Counted from the stretch's first letter, positions 24,342 through 33,760 are shown. The stretch is DNA of 37,945 bases from an uncultured Clostridia bacterium (GCA_934162255.1 CAKPIG010000010.1:1-37945); one strand, 5' to 3'. Notes: a model not told the origin generated them from the letters alone. Program-made: numbers and translations.

Positions 24342-24375
24342 ACAACAAGAAAAAACAAAAACAAAGGTGAGAAAT

Positions 24376-27300
24376 ATGTATTTAAAAAGACTAGAAATGC
24401 AAGGATTTAAATCATTTGCAGATAAAACAGTATTAGAATTTATGCCAGGAATAACAAGTGTAATTGGACCAAATGGTTCAGGAAAGAGCAATATAGCAGA
24501 TGCAATAAGATGGATACTAGGGGAACAAAGTATGAAATCATTAAGAGGTGCAAAAACACAAGATATAATATTTGCAGGAACACAAAATAGGAAATCATTA
24601 GGTTTTGCTGAAGCCTCACTTGTATTTGATAATACAGATGGAACATTACCAATAGAATATTCAGAAGTAACAATTACAAGAAAAATATATAGAAGCGGAG
24701 AAACAGGATATTATATAAATAAAGTTCCATGTAGATTAAAAGATGTTGTAGAATTATTTATGGATACTGGAATTGGAAGAGATGGATACTCAATAATAGG
24801 GCAAGGAAAAATTGATGAAATATTAAGCAACAAATCAGAAGATAGAAGACATATATTTGAAGAAGCAGCAGGAATTGTAAAATATAGAGCCAGAAAAGAA
24901 GAAACAGAAAAGAAGTTAGAACAAACAAAATTAAATTTGTTAAGAATAAATGATATATTAGCTGAAATAGAAGGCAATTTAGAGCCATTAGAGCAACAAT
25001 CAGATAAAGCAAAAAAATATTTGAATTTACGTGAAGAATTAAAAAATATAGAAGTTGGATTATTCATATATAATATTGAAAAATATAAAGCAAATTTAGA
25101 AGAATTAACAAAAGATGAAGAAACAATGAATTCAAGTTTAAACCAAGAAGAAGGAAAACTTGAAAAAATTAAAATTTCAAAAGAAGAACTAAAAGAAGAA
25201 ATAGATGAAATTACATCTAAGATTGAAAGTATGCAAAACATTGGGTTTGAAAGTCAAAGAGAAATAGAACAATTAAATTCAAATATTAATGTCGCACAAA
25301 CTAAAATTGAAAATAATAAAGAAAACATAATAAGATATGAAAATGAGATAAATGAAATAAAAGAAAAAATTGAATCATTGACAGAGGAAATAAAACAAAA
25401 GGAGAATAAAAAAGGAAATTTACAACAAAACAAAATAAAATTTGAAAATGAATTAAAAGAAAAAGAAGCTGAACTAGAAAAATTAACAGAAAAATTAAGT
25501 AAGAAAGAAATAGAAATCGAAAACATAAAAAAACAAATAGAAGAAAATACGGACAAAAAATATGAATTACATTCTACTATAAGTTCTCAAAATGCCAATA
25601 TTGAAAATATAACTAAAAGACAGCAACAAATAAAACAAGAAATAGGGAACAACATATTAGAACTAGATAGAACCAAAATGGCAAAAGAAGATATAGCAAA
25701 AGGATTTAATGAAACAGAATCAAGAAGAAACAAGATATTAAAAAATTTAGAAGAAATAAATACTAAAAAAGAGGAAGTAAATAGAAAAGTCAAAGAGTTT
25801 GATATACAACTTGTAAATCTTACAAATGAAATGAGAATGAAAAAATCAAGACATGATTTTTTAGTTGAAACAGAAAAAGAAAAAGAAGGATATACCAAAA
25901 GTGTAAAATCATTATTAGTTGACTGTGAAAAAATTCAAGAGCTAGGTAAAGGAATGCATGGAGTATTGGCAAATATAATTTCAGTTCCAAAAGAACATGA
26001 AATTGCAATTGAAATGTGTTTAGGAGCAAGCTTACAAAATGTAGTAACAGAAACAGAAGATGATGCAAAAAAACTTGTAGAATATTTAAGAACAAATAAT
26101 TTAGGAAGAGCATCATTTTTGCCAATAACATCTGTAAAAGGTAAGAAATTAGAAAATATAAAAGGCAAAAAAGAAGGATTTATAGGAATTGCATCAGACT
26201 TAGTTATATATGGAAAAAAATATGAACAAATTATATTAAATTTACTTGGAAGAACAGTTGTTGTAAATAATATACAAAATGCAATAAAAATCGCAAAAGA
26301 AAATAATTATACATTTAGAATTGTAACATTAGAAGGAGATGTTATAAATCCATCAGGAGCTATAACAGGAGGCTCTGTTGCAAAGAAAACAGTAAATATA
26401 TTAGGAAGAAGTAGAGAAATTGAAAGTTTACAACAAGACATACAAAAAATAGAGGAAAAGATAAAGAAAATAGAAAAGGAAAAAGATGAATACATATCTT
26501 CAAATGATAATACAACAGAAGAAATTGATGGATTAGAAAGAGAGTTACAAGATATAGAAATAACATATGCTACAGAGAGGCAAAAAGTATTATCAATTGA
26601 TGAAAATATTGAAAAACTCCAAAAGAGAATAGTTAATTTAAAACAAGAAGAAACAAAAATAAATGATGATAAGGAAAAAACTATAACAGATAAAACAAAC
26701 AATGAGAAAGTAGTTGAAGAACTTACTACTCAAAATGCAAAATTACAAGAAGAAGTTAATAAGTTTTCTGAATCAAATAAAGATAGTCAACAATATATTG
26801 ATGATTTAAACTTAGATATAACAAATTTAAAAATATCAGTATCTTCATTTTATGAAAGTGAAATATCAATTAAAGAAATGACAGATATGATAAATAATGA
26901 AATTGAGTTAAACAAAAAGAATCAGGAAAATAAAAAAAATCAAATAGAAAATGCAAATAAAGAAAATGACGAATTAGAAGCAAATATAGAAAAAACAAGA
27001 CAAGAAATAGAAAAAGTGAAGACTCTGGTTCAAAATAGTGGCACTACTGTAGAAAAACTTAAACAAGATAGAATAGCTAAAAATGAAAAATTAAAAACAA
27101 AAGAAGATGAACAAGCTTCTGAATTTAATGTTATAGAAGGATTAAAATCACAAATCGTAAAATTAGAAGTAAAGAAAACAAGATTAGAAGAAGATATAAC
27201 AGATATTATTAATAAAATGTGGGAAGAATATCAGCTAACACCTAATAATGCAGGAGAATATAAGAAGCCTGAAAATGTTTCTTTAACTCAAAAAAGGGTA

Positions 27301-27921
27301 AATAACTTAAGAATAGAAATAAGAGAATTAGGAAGCGTAAATATTGACTCTATAGAAGAATATAAAAAAGTCAAAGAAAGATATGATTTTATGTGTGAAC
27401 AAAGAGTTGACTTGGAAGATTCTATGTCAAAACTAAGAAAAGTAATTCAAGAGATGATGGAAATAATGCAAAAGCAATTTAAAGAAAAATTTGAAATTAT
27501 AAATAAGAATTTTGGAGAAGTATTTAAAGAATTGTTTGGAGGAGGAAGTGCAGAAGTTAAGCTTACTGATGAGAGTAATATACTAGAGTGTGGAATAGAT
27601 ATAACTGTTCAGCCGCCAGGAAAGAAATTGCAAAGTATGACTTTATTATCAGGAGGAGAAAAAGCATTTACGGCAATAGCATTATTATTTGCAATATTAA
27701 AAATAAATCCATCACCCTTCTGTGTCTTAGATGAAATAGAAGCGGCCTTAGATGATGTAAATGTTTATAGATATGCTGAATATCTAAAGAAATTCTCTAA
27801 AGAAACGCAATTCTTAATTATTACTCATAGAAAAGGAACAATGGAAGTTGCAGATACTGTTTATGGAGTAACTATGGAGGAAAAGGGAATATCAAAATTA
27901 TTATCAATGAAATTAAAATAA
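24376..27921 (+). CDS. smc: chromosome segregation protein SMC
   Basis: An 1181-residue SMC, full length, the DNA-entrapping ATPase of bacterial condensin (with ScpA/ScpB, not in this window). The N-terminal head begins MYLKRLEMQGFKSFADKT and has Walker A GPNGSGKSNIADAI. Coiled coils span about 165-520 and 670-1010, both rich in Glu, Lys and Asn. The hinge (about 525-665) has GMHGVLANIISV and a Gly-rich end SGAITGGSVAKK. The C-terminal head has the ABC signature LLSGGEKAFTAIALLF (about 1090) and Walker B PFCVLDEIEAALDD. I take the ATG at 24376: AAAGGTGAG lies just upstream, and a GTG at 24367 is part of that site. It has its own promoter and terminator; ftsY and rnc, frequent neighbours, are absent. 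Confidence 0.96.
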   Translation: MYLKRLEMQGFKSFADKTVLEFMPGITSVIGPNGSGKSNIADAIRWILGEQSMKSLRGAKTQDIIFAGTQNRKSLGFAEASLVFDNTDGTLPIEYSEVTITRKIYRSGETGYYINKVPCRLKDVVELFMDTGIGRDGYSIIGQGKIDEILSNKSEDRRHIFEEAAGIVKYRARKEETEKKLEQTKLNLLRINDILAEIEGNLEPLEQQSDKAKKYLNLREELKNIEVGLFIYNIEKYKANLEELTKDEETMNSSLNQEEGKLEKIKISKEELKEEIDEITSKIESMQNIGFESQREIEQLNSNINVAQTKIENNKENIIRYENEINEIKEKIESLTEEIKQKENKKGNLQQNKIKFENELKEKEAELEKLTEKLSKKEIEIENIKKQIEENTDKKYELHSTISSQNANIENITKRQQQIKQEIGNNILELDRTKMAKEDIAKGFNETESRRNKILKNLEEINTKKEEVNRKVKEFDIQLVNLTNEMRMKKSRHDFLVETEKEKEGYTKSVKSLLVDCEKIQELGKGMHGVLANIISVPKEHEIAIEMCLGASLQNVVTETEDDAKKLVEYLRTNNLGRASFLPITSVKGKKLENIKGKKEGFIGIASDLVIYGKKYEQIILNLLGRTVVVNNIQNAIKIAKENNYTFRIVTLEGDVINPSGAITGGSVAKKTVNILGRSREIESLQQDIQKIEEKIKKIEKEKDEYISSNDNTTEEIDGLERELQDIEITYATERQKVLSIDENIEKLQKRIVNLKQEETKINDDKEKTITDKTNNEKVVEELTTQNAKLQEEVNKFSESNKDSQQYIDDLNLDITNLKISVSSFYESEISIKEMTDMINNEIELNKKNQENKKNQIENANKENDELEANIEKTRQEIEKVKTLVQNSGTTVEKLKQDRIAKNEKLKTKEDEQASEFNVIEGLKSQIVKLEVKKTRLEEDITDIINKMWEEYQLTPNNAGEYKKPENVSLTQKRVNNLRIEIRELGSVNIDSIEEYKKVKERYDFMCEQRVDLEDSMSKLRKVIQEMMEIMQKQFKEKFEIINKNFGEVFKELFGGGSAEVKLTDESNILECGIDITVQPPGKKLQSMTLLSGGEKAFTAIALLFAILKINPSPFCVLDEIEAALDDVNVYRYAEYLKKFSKETQFLIITHRKGTMEVADTVYGVTMEEKGISKLLSMKLK

Positions 27922-27945
27922 AGGGGCTTTTTTACAGCCCCTTTT
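27921..27945. terminator. bidirectional terminator between smc and ytaF
   Basis: AAGGGGCT (27921-27928) and AGCCCCTT (27936-27943) form an 8-bp stem, with Ts on the plus side and an A-rich flank that gives Ts on the minus side. It serves two convergent genes. Confidence 0.88.
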
Positions 27946-28498
27946 AATTTATTACTTTTATAATACCAATTAAAATTAAAATACTGCCAGAAATCAAAGT
28001 GAGTTTTTGCCTAGAAACAGTAAACTTAGAACAAATGATTCTTGCAATATTATTTCCACAATTTATAAAGAACATGTGGAAAACAGCTGCTAATAGGGGA
28101 TATAAAAGACTATTTATCCCCATTATCCCACAACTAAGTCCAACACAACTTGCATCCATAGAAACAGCTAAAGCAAGAAGTAATGCCTCCTTTTTTTCTA
28201 TAGTATTCGAATTATCAAAATCATAGTCTGAAGGTTCATAATTAGTACTCTTTAAAATAGTATATGTTCCTAATATAACTAAAAGTATTGAACCTAAATA
28301 AGCTGATATTTTGGGAGAAAACAAAATTGAAATATAATGTCCTAAAAATATAGATATAGATGTAGAACAAAATGCAATTGCAAATATTATGAAGTTACTA
28401 GTTTTTGTTATTTTTGCATTTTTTATTCCATATGTAATTCCCAAACTTAGAGCATCTATACTAACTGATAGTGCAAGTAGAATGCAACTAAAAATCAT
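27944..28498 (-). CDS. YtaF/MntP-family membrane protein, second copy
   Basis: A 184-residue membrane protein of the family that includes sporulation protein YtaF and the manganese exporter MntP. It has two internally related halves of three helices, each with a conserved Asp in the membrane: LALSVSIDALSLGITYG near the N-terminus and LALAVSMDASCVGLSCG near 107. The start at 28498 has GAGGTG 8 bases upstream; a longer frame to 28552 runs through the leader hairpin and is rejected. It is a tandem paralogue of the gene 54 bases upstream; the resemblance continues into the leader. The phrase SIDxLxxGxTYGIK favours YtaF over MntP. Confidence 0.85.
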   Translation of the reverse strand: MIFSCILLALSVSIDALSLGITYGIKNAKITKTSNFIIFAIAFCSTSISIFLGHYISILFSPKISAYLGSILLVILGTYTILKSTNYEPSDYDFDNSNTIEKKEALLLALAVSMDASCVGLSCGIMGINSLLYPLLAAVFHMFFINCGNNIARIICSKFTVSRQKLTLISGSILILIGIIKVIN

Positions 28499-28528
28499 AT
28501 TTATACACCTCACTAAGATATAATATGA
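28495..28528 (-). promoter_or_regulatory. start-codon hairpin of the second ytaF-like gene
   Basis: On the minus strand, TCATATTATA pairs with TATAAATATGA (one bulge). The GAGGTG ribosome binding site is in the loop and the ATG is in the 3' arm. It closely matches the hairpin in front of the upstream paralogue. Confidence 0.5.
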
Positions 28529-28552
28529 GCAATATTGACAAAATGTACTCAT

Positions 28553-29104
28553 TTATATGATTTTCAAAATACCAATTAAGATTAATATTATTGACGAAAA
28601 TATAGACAAACCATTTTCAGAAATATTAATTCTTTCTACAATTACTTTAGAAATAGTAGAACCACAATTAAGGAAAAATAACTGAAAACAAGCAACTAGA
28701 ATTGGTAATATTATGTTACCAGACCCAATAATGCCTGAACCTAATCCCACACATACAGTATCAGCAGATAAAGCTAATCCGAGAAATAGAGCCTCTTTAG
28801 AATCAATATAATTAGAATCATCAATATCATAATTTGTTGGAGGAGAGTGAAAAGTTTTATAGATATTATATCCACCTAAAAGCATTAAAAAACTTGCTCC
28901 TAAAATTTTTGAAAAAATTGGAGAGAAAATAATAGAAATATAGTGGCCAATAAAAATTGAGCCACAAGTTAAGCAAAAAGATATTAGAAAAATAATGACA
29001 TTACTTATAAAAGTTATTTTGATTTTTTTAATACCATATGTAAGACCTATTCCTAGGGAATCAATACTTACAGACAATGCTAAAAATAAACAATTAAAAA
29101 TCAT
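28553..29104 (-). CDS. ytaF: YtaF/MntP-family membrane protein, first copy
   Basis: A 183-residue membrane protein. The start LALSVSIDSLGIGLTYGIKK strongly recalls Bacillus YtaF, a sporulation membrane protein of unknown activity. The second half repeats the motif as LALSADTVCVGLGSG near 108. Six membrane helices are expected, with a central loop rich in Asp and Asn (NYDIDDSNYIDSKEA). GAGGTG precedes the ATG by 7 bases. It is the first of two tandem copies and lies 55 bases downstream of htpX on the same strand. No manganese (yybP-ykoY) riboswitch is visible, which also argues against MntP. The two proteins differ at many positions, so the duplication is not recent. Confidence 0.87.
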   Translation of the reverse strand: MIFNCLFLALSVSIDSLGIGLTYGIKKIKITFISNVIIFLISFCLTCGSIFIGHYISIIFSPIFSKILGASFLMLLGGYNIYKTFHSPPTNYDIDDSNYIDSKEALFLGLALSADTVCVGLGSGIIGSGNIILPILVACFQLFFLNCGSTISKVIVERINISENGLSIFSSIILILIGILKII

Positions 29105-29135
29105 ATTATATCACCTCGTTTGGATATAATATGAT
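29100..29135 (-). promoter_or_regulatory. start-codon hairpin of the first ytaF-like gene
   Basis: A perfect 13-bp inverted repeat (29100-29112 with 29123-29135) has the ribosome binding site GAGGTG in its 10-base loop and the start codon in the stem. T runs flank it on either strand. It could control translation start, or act as a weak terminator after htpX. Confidence 0.55.
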
Positions 29136-29159
29136 TTTTTAAGACAGAAAGGAACAAAA

Positions 29160-30047
29160 TTATTTTAAATTTTGTAAAGCTGAAATTCTATCTTCAGTAC
29201 TTGGATGTGTTGACCATAAGCTTGAAGTAGATTTCTTTCCTCTAAATGGATTAACAATATACATATTTTCAGTAGCATTATTAGCTACATTTAACTGATT
29301 AGGGTCACTGGAAATTTTTTGCAAAGCAGAAATTAAACCATCAGGGTTTCTAGTAAACTCAACTGCAGTGGCATCTGCTAAAAATTCTCTTTTCCTAGAA
29401 AGAGCAAGTTGCATAAGCTGACCAAATATTGGAGAAAGTACTAAGAAAATTAGACCAACTAACATTATAAGGCCAGAACTTTTATTATCATTATCACGGC
29501 TTCTTCTTCCACCATAAAATGAAATTCTAGTAAACCAATCAGAAAGGATTACTACAAAACCTACCATTACTGAAACGATTGCGGAAAGTCTTATATCATA
29601 ATTTTTTATATGAGCCATTTCATGTGCTAATACACCTTCTAATTCATAATATTCTAATTTTTCTAATAATCCAGAAGTAACGCAAATTACGGCATTTTGA
29701 GGATTTCTACCAGTAGCAAATGCATTTGGTTGAGCATCTTCAATAACATATAATCTTGGTTTACAAGGTAAACCTGAAGCAACAACTAAAGAATCTAGAA
29801 TATTAACTAATTTTAAATCTTCTTCTTTTGTAGCTGGCCTTGCTTTATTAAGGCGTAAAACAATTTTATCACTATAATAGTAAGAACCAATAGTTGAAAT
29901 AATTGAAAATGCTATAGCTATTACAATTGAGTATGGCCCTAAATCAAGAGCATAGCATATATAATAAATAAGTAATGTAACTAAAATTAGAAAAGCAAAA
30001 ACAATTATTCCAGATTTTATTTTATTTCTTTTAATATCTTCAAACAT
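29160..30047 (-). CDS. htpX: membrane zinc metalloprotease HtpX
   Basis: A 295-residue M48-family protease that degrades misfolded membrane proteins. Two N-terminal membrane helices (about 12-33 and 40-57), then the zinc motif H142-E143-x-x-H146 in LAHEMAHIKNYD. Two further hydrophobic segments (about 152-172 and 193-217) precede the third ligand Glu221 in RKREFLADATAVEFTR. The C-terminus has the family STHPSTEDRISAL. I use the start at 30047, where AGGAGG stands 6 bases upstream; a longer frame would overlap the end of lemA. It follows lemA by 55 bases, a frequent pairing (lemA-htpX). Confidence 0.95.
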   Translation of the reverse strand: MFEDIKRNKIKSGIIVFAFLILVTLLIYYICYALDLGPYSIVIAIAFSIISTIGSYYYSDKIVLRLNKARPATKEEDLKLVNILDSLVVASGLPCKPRLYVIEDAQPNAFATGRNPQNAVICVTSGLLEKLEYYELEGVLAHEMAHIKNYDIRLSAIVSVMVGFVVILSDWFTRISFYGGRRSRDNDNKSSGLIMLVGLIFLVLSPIFGQLMQLALSRKREFLADATAVEFTRNPDGLISALQKISSDPNQLNVANNATENMYIVNPFRGKKSTSSLWSTHPSTEDRISALQNLK

Positions 30048-30102
30048 AATACCTCCTAAAAAGTAAGGGATAGAATTATAGCTAATTCCATCCCAGATTA
30101 AA

Positions 30103-30654
30103 TTATTTGTCAAAATTAACTTTTACATTTTTTCTAGCTTCTTCACTTTCTGCTGCAAATAATTCTTTTGATTTAAAACCAAACATATTTGCAATAATAT
30201 TTGAAGGGAAGACTTCTAATTTAGTGTTATACATAGTTACACTATCATTATAGAATTGTCTAGAAAAAGAAATTTTGTTTTCTGTATTTCTTAATTCTTC
30301 AGATAAAGCTAAAAAGTTTTCATTTGCTTTTAATTCTGGATAATTTTCAGAAACTGCCATAATTGTTTTTAAAGCTCCAGAAAGTTCACCATCTAATTTT
30401 GCTTTTTCCCCAACTGAAGAAGTATTCGCCCATGAAGTTCTCAAACTAGCAATTTTTTCAAATGTCTCAGATTCATGATTCATATAGCCTTTAACAGTTT
30501 CAACAAAGTTTGGGATTAAATCAAATCTTCTTTGTAATTGAACATCAATTTGACTCCAAGCATTATTAACTTTTTGTCTTGATGATACTAAACCATTATA
30601 TATAGCTATAATCCAGATGACTAGTAATAAAATAACTATTAATGCAATCCACAT
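30103..30654 (-). CDS. lemA: LemA family protein
   Basis: A 183-residue protein with one N-terminal membrane helix (about 2-20) and a helical-bundle domain. Diagnostic segments are VNNAWSQIDVQLQRRFDLIPN near 29 and NYPELKANENFLALSEELRNTENKI near 104, ending SRQFYNDSVTMYNTKLE. Function of the family is not well defined; it often sits beside htpX, as here, and is thought to face outside. AAGGAGG precedes the ATG. It is the first gene of the minus-strand run lemA-htpX-ytaF-ytaF. Confidence 0.95.
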   Translation of the reverse strand: MWIALIVILLLVIWIIAIYNGLVSSRQKVNNAWSQIDVQLQRRFDLIPNFVETVKGYMNHESETFEKIASLRTSWANTSSVGEKAKLDGELSGALKTIMAVSENYPELKANENFLALSEELRNTENKISFSRQFYNDSVTMYNTKLEVFPSNIIANMFGFKSKELFAAESEEARKNVKVNFDK

Positions 30655-30678
30655 AAAAAAACCTCCTTTGCATTATTA

Positions 30679-30718
30679 TTATCATATATATGATAACATA
30701 TCAGAAATATTTTTACAA
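30679..30718 (-). promoter_or_regulatory. lemA promoter with an overlapping palindrome
   Basis: On the minus strand, TTGTAA (30718-30713), 17 bases, TATCAT (30695-30690) preceded by TGT. An 18-bp perfect palindrome, TTATCATATATATGATAA (30679-30696), covers the -10 and the expected start site, so a dimeric repressor could bind there. AT-rich palindromes also occur by chance. Confidence 0.5.
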
Positions 30719-30813
30719 TAAATTTGTAATTTTTTTTGTACAAGCAACATATAATATTTATATACCAAGTTATACCAAGGCTTACGGAAACTTGCAACAA
30801 AAAGCACAAAAAT

Positions 30814-30842
30814 TTGACAAAAAAATAAAAAAATAGTATAAT
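30814..30842 (+). promoter_or_regulatory. sigma-A promoter of the G5/3D protein gene
   Basis: TTGACA at 30814-30819, 17 bases, TATAAT at 30837-30842. A perfect consensus. The rest of the 215-base divergent gap between lemA and this gene holds the lemA promoter and a short tandem TATACCAAG repeat (30761-30779). Confidence 0.92.
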
Positions 30843-30869
30843 AAGATTGTCGTTAAAAAAGGAGGATTT

Positions 30870-31820
30870 ATGATTTTTATGAATAAAAAAGATAGAGCAT
30901 CTATCTCTATTATGAAAATCATTGGTGTAAGTTTAATATTTATACTAATATTTGGAGTAAGTGTAATGGCTACGGAAATAGATATTAGAAGTGTTGAGAT
31001 AACAATGGCTAATGGATATAAAATGACAGTAGTTACAACAAAAACAAATGTAGCAGAAATATTGGCAGATAATAATATTGTTATAGAAGAAAATGAAAGG
31101 GTAACACCTGATTTAGATAAAGAACTAACAGAAAACAACAAAATTAAAATTACAAACAAATCAGAAAGAGAAGTACAAATAGCAAAAATATCAGAAAGTG
31201 GGATAGAAACAACACTAGATGAAATATTAAAAAGTTATTCACCAATAATTGAAAAAATAGTTGTAGAACAAGAAAACATACCATTTGAAACAATAACAAA
31301 AGATAGTTCAAATGGAACAACAGACACAAAAAATAAAATCATACAACAAGGTCAAGAAGGAATTAAAGAAATAACATATAAAATAAAATATCAAAATGAA
31401 GAAGAAATTGAAAGAATAAAATTATCAGAAGAAATAATAAAAGAACCTGTAAACAAAATTGTACAAATACAAAGAAATGTAACATCAAGATCGGGAATAA
31501 CAACGGCAAAAGCAACAACTACAGAAGTAACAGGAACAACAAAAATATATAAAGTAACGGCATATTGTTCATGTGCTAAATGCTGTGGTGCTCATGCTTC
31601 AGGATATACATCATCAGGAACAAAAGCAACAGCAGGACGTACAGTTGCTGCATCAGGGCAATTCTCATTTGGAACAAAATTATTAATAAATGGTCAAGAA
31701 TATGTAGTAGAAGATAGAGGCGGAGCAATAAAAGGAAACAAAATAGATGTTTACATGAATTCACATGCAGAAGCATTAGCATGGGGAGTAAAATACTTAC
31801 CAGTACAAGTAGTTGAATAA
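30870..31820 (+). CDS. YabE-like secreted protein with DUF348, G5 and 3D domains
   Basis: A 316-residue exported cell-wall protein related to Bacillus YabE and to resuscitation-promoting-factor-like hydrolases. An N-terminal membrane or signal segment (about 14-33, ending SVMA) is followed by a DUF348 unit (about 40-80, with TTKTNVAEILADNNIVI). A G5 domain follows (about 115-210, with PFETITKDSS and QGQEGIKEITYKI). The C-terminal 3D domain (about 226-316) has VTAYCSCAKCCG and the acidic residues in VEDRGGAIKGNKIDVYM. 3D domains resemble MltA-type lytic transglycosylases. GGAGG is 4 bases before the ATG at 30870; a second ATG at 30879 is possible. Single gene with its own promoter and terminator. 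Confidence 0.92.
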   Translation: MIFMNKKDRASISIMKIIGVSLIFILIFGVSVMATEIDIRSVEITMANGYKMTVVTTKTNVAEILADNNIVIEENERVTPDLDKELTENNKIKITNKSEREVQIAKISESGIETTLDEILKSYSPIIEKIVVEQENIPFETITKDSSNGTTDTKNKIIQQGQEGIKEITYKIKYQNEEEIERIKLSEEIIKEPVNKIVQIQRNVTSRSGITTAKATTTEVTGTTKIYKVTAYCSCAKCCGAHASGYTSSGTKATAGRTVAASGQFSFGTKLLINGQEYVVEDRGGAIKGNKIDVYMNSHAEALAWGVKYLPVQVVE

Positions 31821-31832
31821 TACAGAATATAT

Positions 31833-31866
31833 AAAGTGGACTATATACAAGTTCACTTTATTTTTT
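31833..31866 (+). terminator. intrinsic terminator after the G5/3D gene
   Basis: AAAGTGGAC (31833-31841) pairs with GTTCACTTT (31851-31859), one G-T, followed by ATTTTTT. Confidence 0.85.
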
Positions 31867-31907
31867 ACAAAAAATTATAAAAAAATGATGAAAAAAATAT
31901 AGAAACA

Positions 31908-31916
31908 TGGTATAAT
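31908..31916 (+). promoter_or_regulatory. extended -10 of the lepA operon
   Basis: TGGTATAAT, an extended -10, without a clear -35 at the right distance. The lepA ribosome binding site follows about 30 bases later. Confidence 0.5.
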
Positions 31917-31954
31917 AAAATAGCCAAGAAATATGAGAAAAAACAGGAGGAAAA

Positions 31955-33760
31955 ATGAACCAAGAACAAATAAGAAACTTTAGTATAATAGCACATATAG
32001 ACCATGGAAAATCTACACTTGCAGATAGACTTATTGAAAAAACAGGAGTATTATCTCAAAGAGAGATGGAAGAACAAGTTTTAGACAACATGGACATAGA
32101 AAGAGAAAGAGGAATAACAATAAAATCACAAGCAGTAAGAATGAGATATAAAGCTAAAGACGGAAAAGAATACACATTTAATTTAATTGATACACCAGGG
32201 CATGTAGATTTTAATTACGAAGTATCTAGAAGTTTAGCAGCATGTGATGGAGCAATTCTTGTTGTAGATAGTAGCCAAGGTGTTGAAGCACAAACTCTTG
32301 CAAATGTATATTTAGCAATAGAAAATGACCTTGAAATTTTACCAGTAATAAATAAAATAGATTTACCAAATGCAAGACCTGATGAAGTAAAAAAAGAAAT
32401 AGAAGAAATTATAGGAATTCCAGCAATGAATGCACCATGTATATCAGCTAAATCAGGGTTAAATGTAGAAGAAGTTTTAGAAAGAATTGTTATTGACTTA
32501 CCTGCTCCAAAAGGAGATGAAAATGCTAAAACAAAATGTTTGATATTTGATTCTTTATATGATAATTATAAAGGAGCAGTTGCTTATGTAAGAGTTGTAG
32601 ATGGAAAAATTAAGGTTGGCGATGAAATAAAACTAATGGCAACAGGAAAAACATATGTTGTATCAGAAGTAGGATATTTTGCACCAGGTCAATATGTACA
32701 AACACAAGAAATAAAGGCAGGAGAAGTAGGATATGTATCTGCAAGTATAAAAAGTTTAACAGATATACATGTAGGTGACACAATAACACTAAAAAATGAT
32801 CCAACAGAAGAACCATTACCAGGATATAAGAAAGTAACACCAATGGTATATTGTGGGTTATATCCTGTAGATGGAAGTGAATATGAAAATTTAAAAATTG
32901 CACTAGAAAAATTAAAATTAAATGATTCAGCATTAGAATATGAACCAGAAACATCAGTAGCATTAGGATTTGGTTTCAGATGTGGATTTTTAGGACTATT
33001 ACATTTGGAAATTATTGAAGAAAGACTTGATAGAGAATTTGACTTAGGATTAATAACTACAGCACCATCTGTAATTTATAAAGTACATAAAACAACGGGT
33101 GAAATTTTAGATGTATATAATCCAGCAGACTTACCTCCAACCACAGAAATAGATTATATGGAAGAACCAATAGTAACAGCTAATATATTTACGCCAAAAG
33201 AATATGTTGGAAATATAATGGATATATGTCAAAATCGCAGAGGAATATTTATTGACATGAAATATCTTGATGAAAATAGAGTTCAGTTAATTTATGATAT
33301 GCCATTAAATGAAATAATATATGACTTTTTTGATAATCTAAAATCAAGAACAAAAGGATATGCATCATTTGATTATGAATTCAAAGAATATAGAGAATCA
33401 AAACTAGTAAAATTAGACATACATGTAAATGGAGAACCTGTTGATGCATTATCATTTATTGTATTTAAAGACAATGCTTATGCAAGAGGAAAGAAAATGG
33501 TTGAAAAACTAAAAGAAGTAATACCAAGACACCTGTTTGCAATTCCTTTACAAGCAGTAATTGGAGGAACTATTATTGCAAGAGAAACTATATCTGCAAT
33601 GAGAAAAGATGTATTGGCAAAATGTTATGGAGGAGATATTACAAGAAAGAAGAAATTGCTTGAAAAGCAAAAAAGAGGAAAGAAAAGAATGAGACAAATA
33701 GGTAATGTGGAAATGCCACAAGAAGCATTTTTATCAGTACTAAAATTAGATGATGAATAA
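31955..33760 (+). CDS. lepA: elongation factor 4 (LepA)
   Basis: A 601-residue translational GTPase of normal length, which acts on the ribosome during elongation or assembly. The G domain starts NFSIIAHIDHGKSTLADRL and contains switch region RGITIKSQAV, DTPGHVDFNYEVSRSLAA and NKIDLPNA. LepA-specific parts are the domain with GFRCGFLGLLHLEIIEERL and the C-terminal domain with KCYGGDITRKKKLLEKQK and GNVEMPQEAFLSVLK. AGGAGG stands 4-5 bases before the ATG. It heads an operon with rlmB, a membrane protein gene and a sortase gene, spaced 11, 18 and 19 bases apart. Confidence 0.97.
   Translation: MNQEQIRNFSIIAHIDHGKSTLADRLIEKTGVLSQREMEEQVLDNMDIERERGITIKSQAVRMRYKAKDGKEYTFNLIDTPGHVDFNYEVSRSLAACDGAILVVDSSQGVEAQTLANVYLAIENDLEILPVINKIDLPNARPDEVKKEIEEIIGIPAMNAPCISAKSGLNVEEVLERIVIDLPAPKGDENAKTKCLIFDSLYDNYKGAVAYVRVVDGKIKVGDEIKLMATGKTYVVSEVGYFAPGQYVQTQEIKAGEVGYVSASIKSLTDIHVGDTITLKNDPTEEPLPGYKKVTPMVYCGLYPVDGSEYENLKIALEKLKLNDSALEYEPETSVALGFGFRCGFLGLLHLEIIEERLDREFDLGLITTAPSVIYKVHKTTGEILDVYNPADLPPTTEIDYMEEPIVTANIFTPKEYVGNIMDICQNRRGIFIDMKYLDENRVQLIYDMPLNEIIYDFFDNLKSRTKGYASFDYEFKEYRESKLVKLDIHVNGEPVDALSFIVFKDNAYARGKKMVEKLKEVIPRHLFAIPLQAVIGGTIIARETISAMRKDVLAKCYGGDITRKKKLLEKQKRGKKRMRQIGNVEMPQEAFLSVLKLDDE

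Noticed and set aside
28499..29160. Manganese (yybP-ykoY) riboswitch before the MntP/YtaF-type genes
   Set aside because: The gaps are only about 55 bases and lack the conserved aptamer features; only the start-codon hairpins are present.
30761..30779. Tandem TATACCAAG repeat between lemA and the 3D gene
   Set aside because: Only two copies, not centred on either promoter; too little to support a function.
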